From Sphingopyxis sp. (GTDB lineage Bacteria > Pseudomonadota > Alphaproteobacteria > Sphingomonadales > Sphingomonadaceae): a stretch of DNA of 5,961 nt. The stretch is taken from contig JACEST010000125.1 in NCBI GenBank assembly GCA_013911715.1, positions 1-5,961 of the forward strand. The letters are read 5' to 3'. The notes beneath the pieces were generated by a model. The model was not told the origin of the DNA. It ran no database searches and saw nothing but the letters and a program-made list of their open reading frames with translations. This document shows, one piece after another, positions 5,853 to 5,961 of the stretch (position 1 is its first letter; each line of letters opens with the position of its first letter). A program made the translations under genes and the position numbers.

Positions 5853-5961
5853 CCCCCTCCCCTTCAGGGGAGGGGCAGCGAGACTTGGCAGCTTGCTGCC
5901 TAGTCGCAGCGGGGTGGGGATTCAAAGCCTTGCGCTATGCCGACAGTCCCCACCCCAACCC
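5853..5961. repeat. Cluster of GC-rich inverted repeats, possibly cut by the window edge
   Basis: Three hairpins follow each other in non-coding DNA. The first is a perfect nine-base stem CCCCTCCCC (5854-5862) with GGGGAGGGG (5867-5875) around the loop TTCA. The second has GGCAGC (5887-5892) with GCTGCC (5895-5900), extended by ACT (5883-5885) with AGT (5902-5904) and then a bulge. The third is GGGGTGGGGA (5911-5920) with TCCCCACCCC (5947-5956) around a 26-base loop. CCCTCCCC and GGGGTGGGG blocks of this kind are, as I recall, common alphaproteobacterial intergenic repeats. Together with 5754-5852 this makes up the 208-base gap upstream of the S9 gene, where I see no open reading frame with coding character. 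Confidence 0.7.

Noticed and set aside
1..5961. A hidden defence, mobile or biosynthetic system
   Set aside because: Every large coding region with recognisable motifs belongs to a common envelope or ubiquinone-related family. The only unassigned gene is a small secreted protein with no nuclease, ATPase or toxin motif that I can see.

Overview
The window looks like chromosomal DNA from a sphingomonad (Alphaproteobacteria, order Sphingomonadales; Sphingopyxis or a close relative is my best guess). The evidence is the high G+C content, the alphaproteobacterial character of the proteins, and an inverted repeat whose arms, when translated, give the 'VSTSLDTNG' / 'LSTSLEANG' peptides I associate with sphingomonad intergenic repeats. 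The genus is inference from memory, not a search.

Layout, plus strand. The 3' end of an EnvC-like murein hydrolase activator (1-423) is followed after 126 bases by a periplasmic S41 carboxy-terminal processing protease (550-1932). A structured 84-base inverted repeat comes next (1942-2025). Then come dsbB (2038-2511), coq7 (2508-3038, overlapping the dsbB stop by four bases) and a secreted four-cysteine protein of unknown function (3095-3691). A second copy of the 84-base repeat (3707-3790) fills the gap where this block meets a convergent gene.

Layout, minus strand. A large secreted S9 (prolyl oligopeptidase family) peptidase occupies 5753-3801. Upstream of it, 5754-5961 is non-coding. It holds a possible promoter and a cluster of GC-rich hairpins that appears to be another intergenic repeat and may run off the window.

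How the genes fit together. Most products act in or on the envelope: septal murein hydrolase control (EnvC-like), periplasmic protein processing (S41), disulfide re-oxidation (DsbB), a secreted protein with four cysteines that could be a disulfide substrate, and a secreted peptidase (S9). Coq7 makes ubiquinone, which is the electron acceptor of DsbB, so the translationally overlapping dsbB-coq7 pair makes biochemical sense.

I see no phage, IS element, CRISPR array, tRNA or rRNA, and no new defence or biosynthetic system. The genes are ordinary housekeeping types. The parts that deserve a second look are the paired structured repeats, the dsbB-coq7-cysteine-protein arrangement, the uncharacterised secreted protein, and the hairpin cluster at the right edge.
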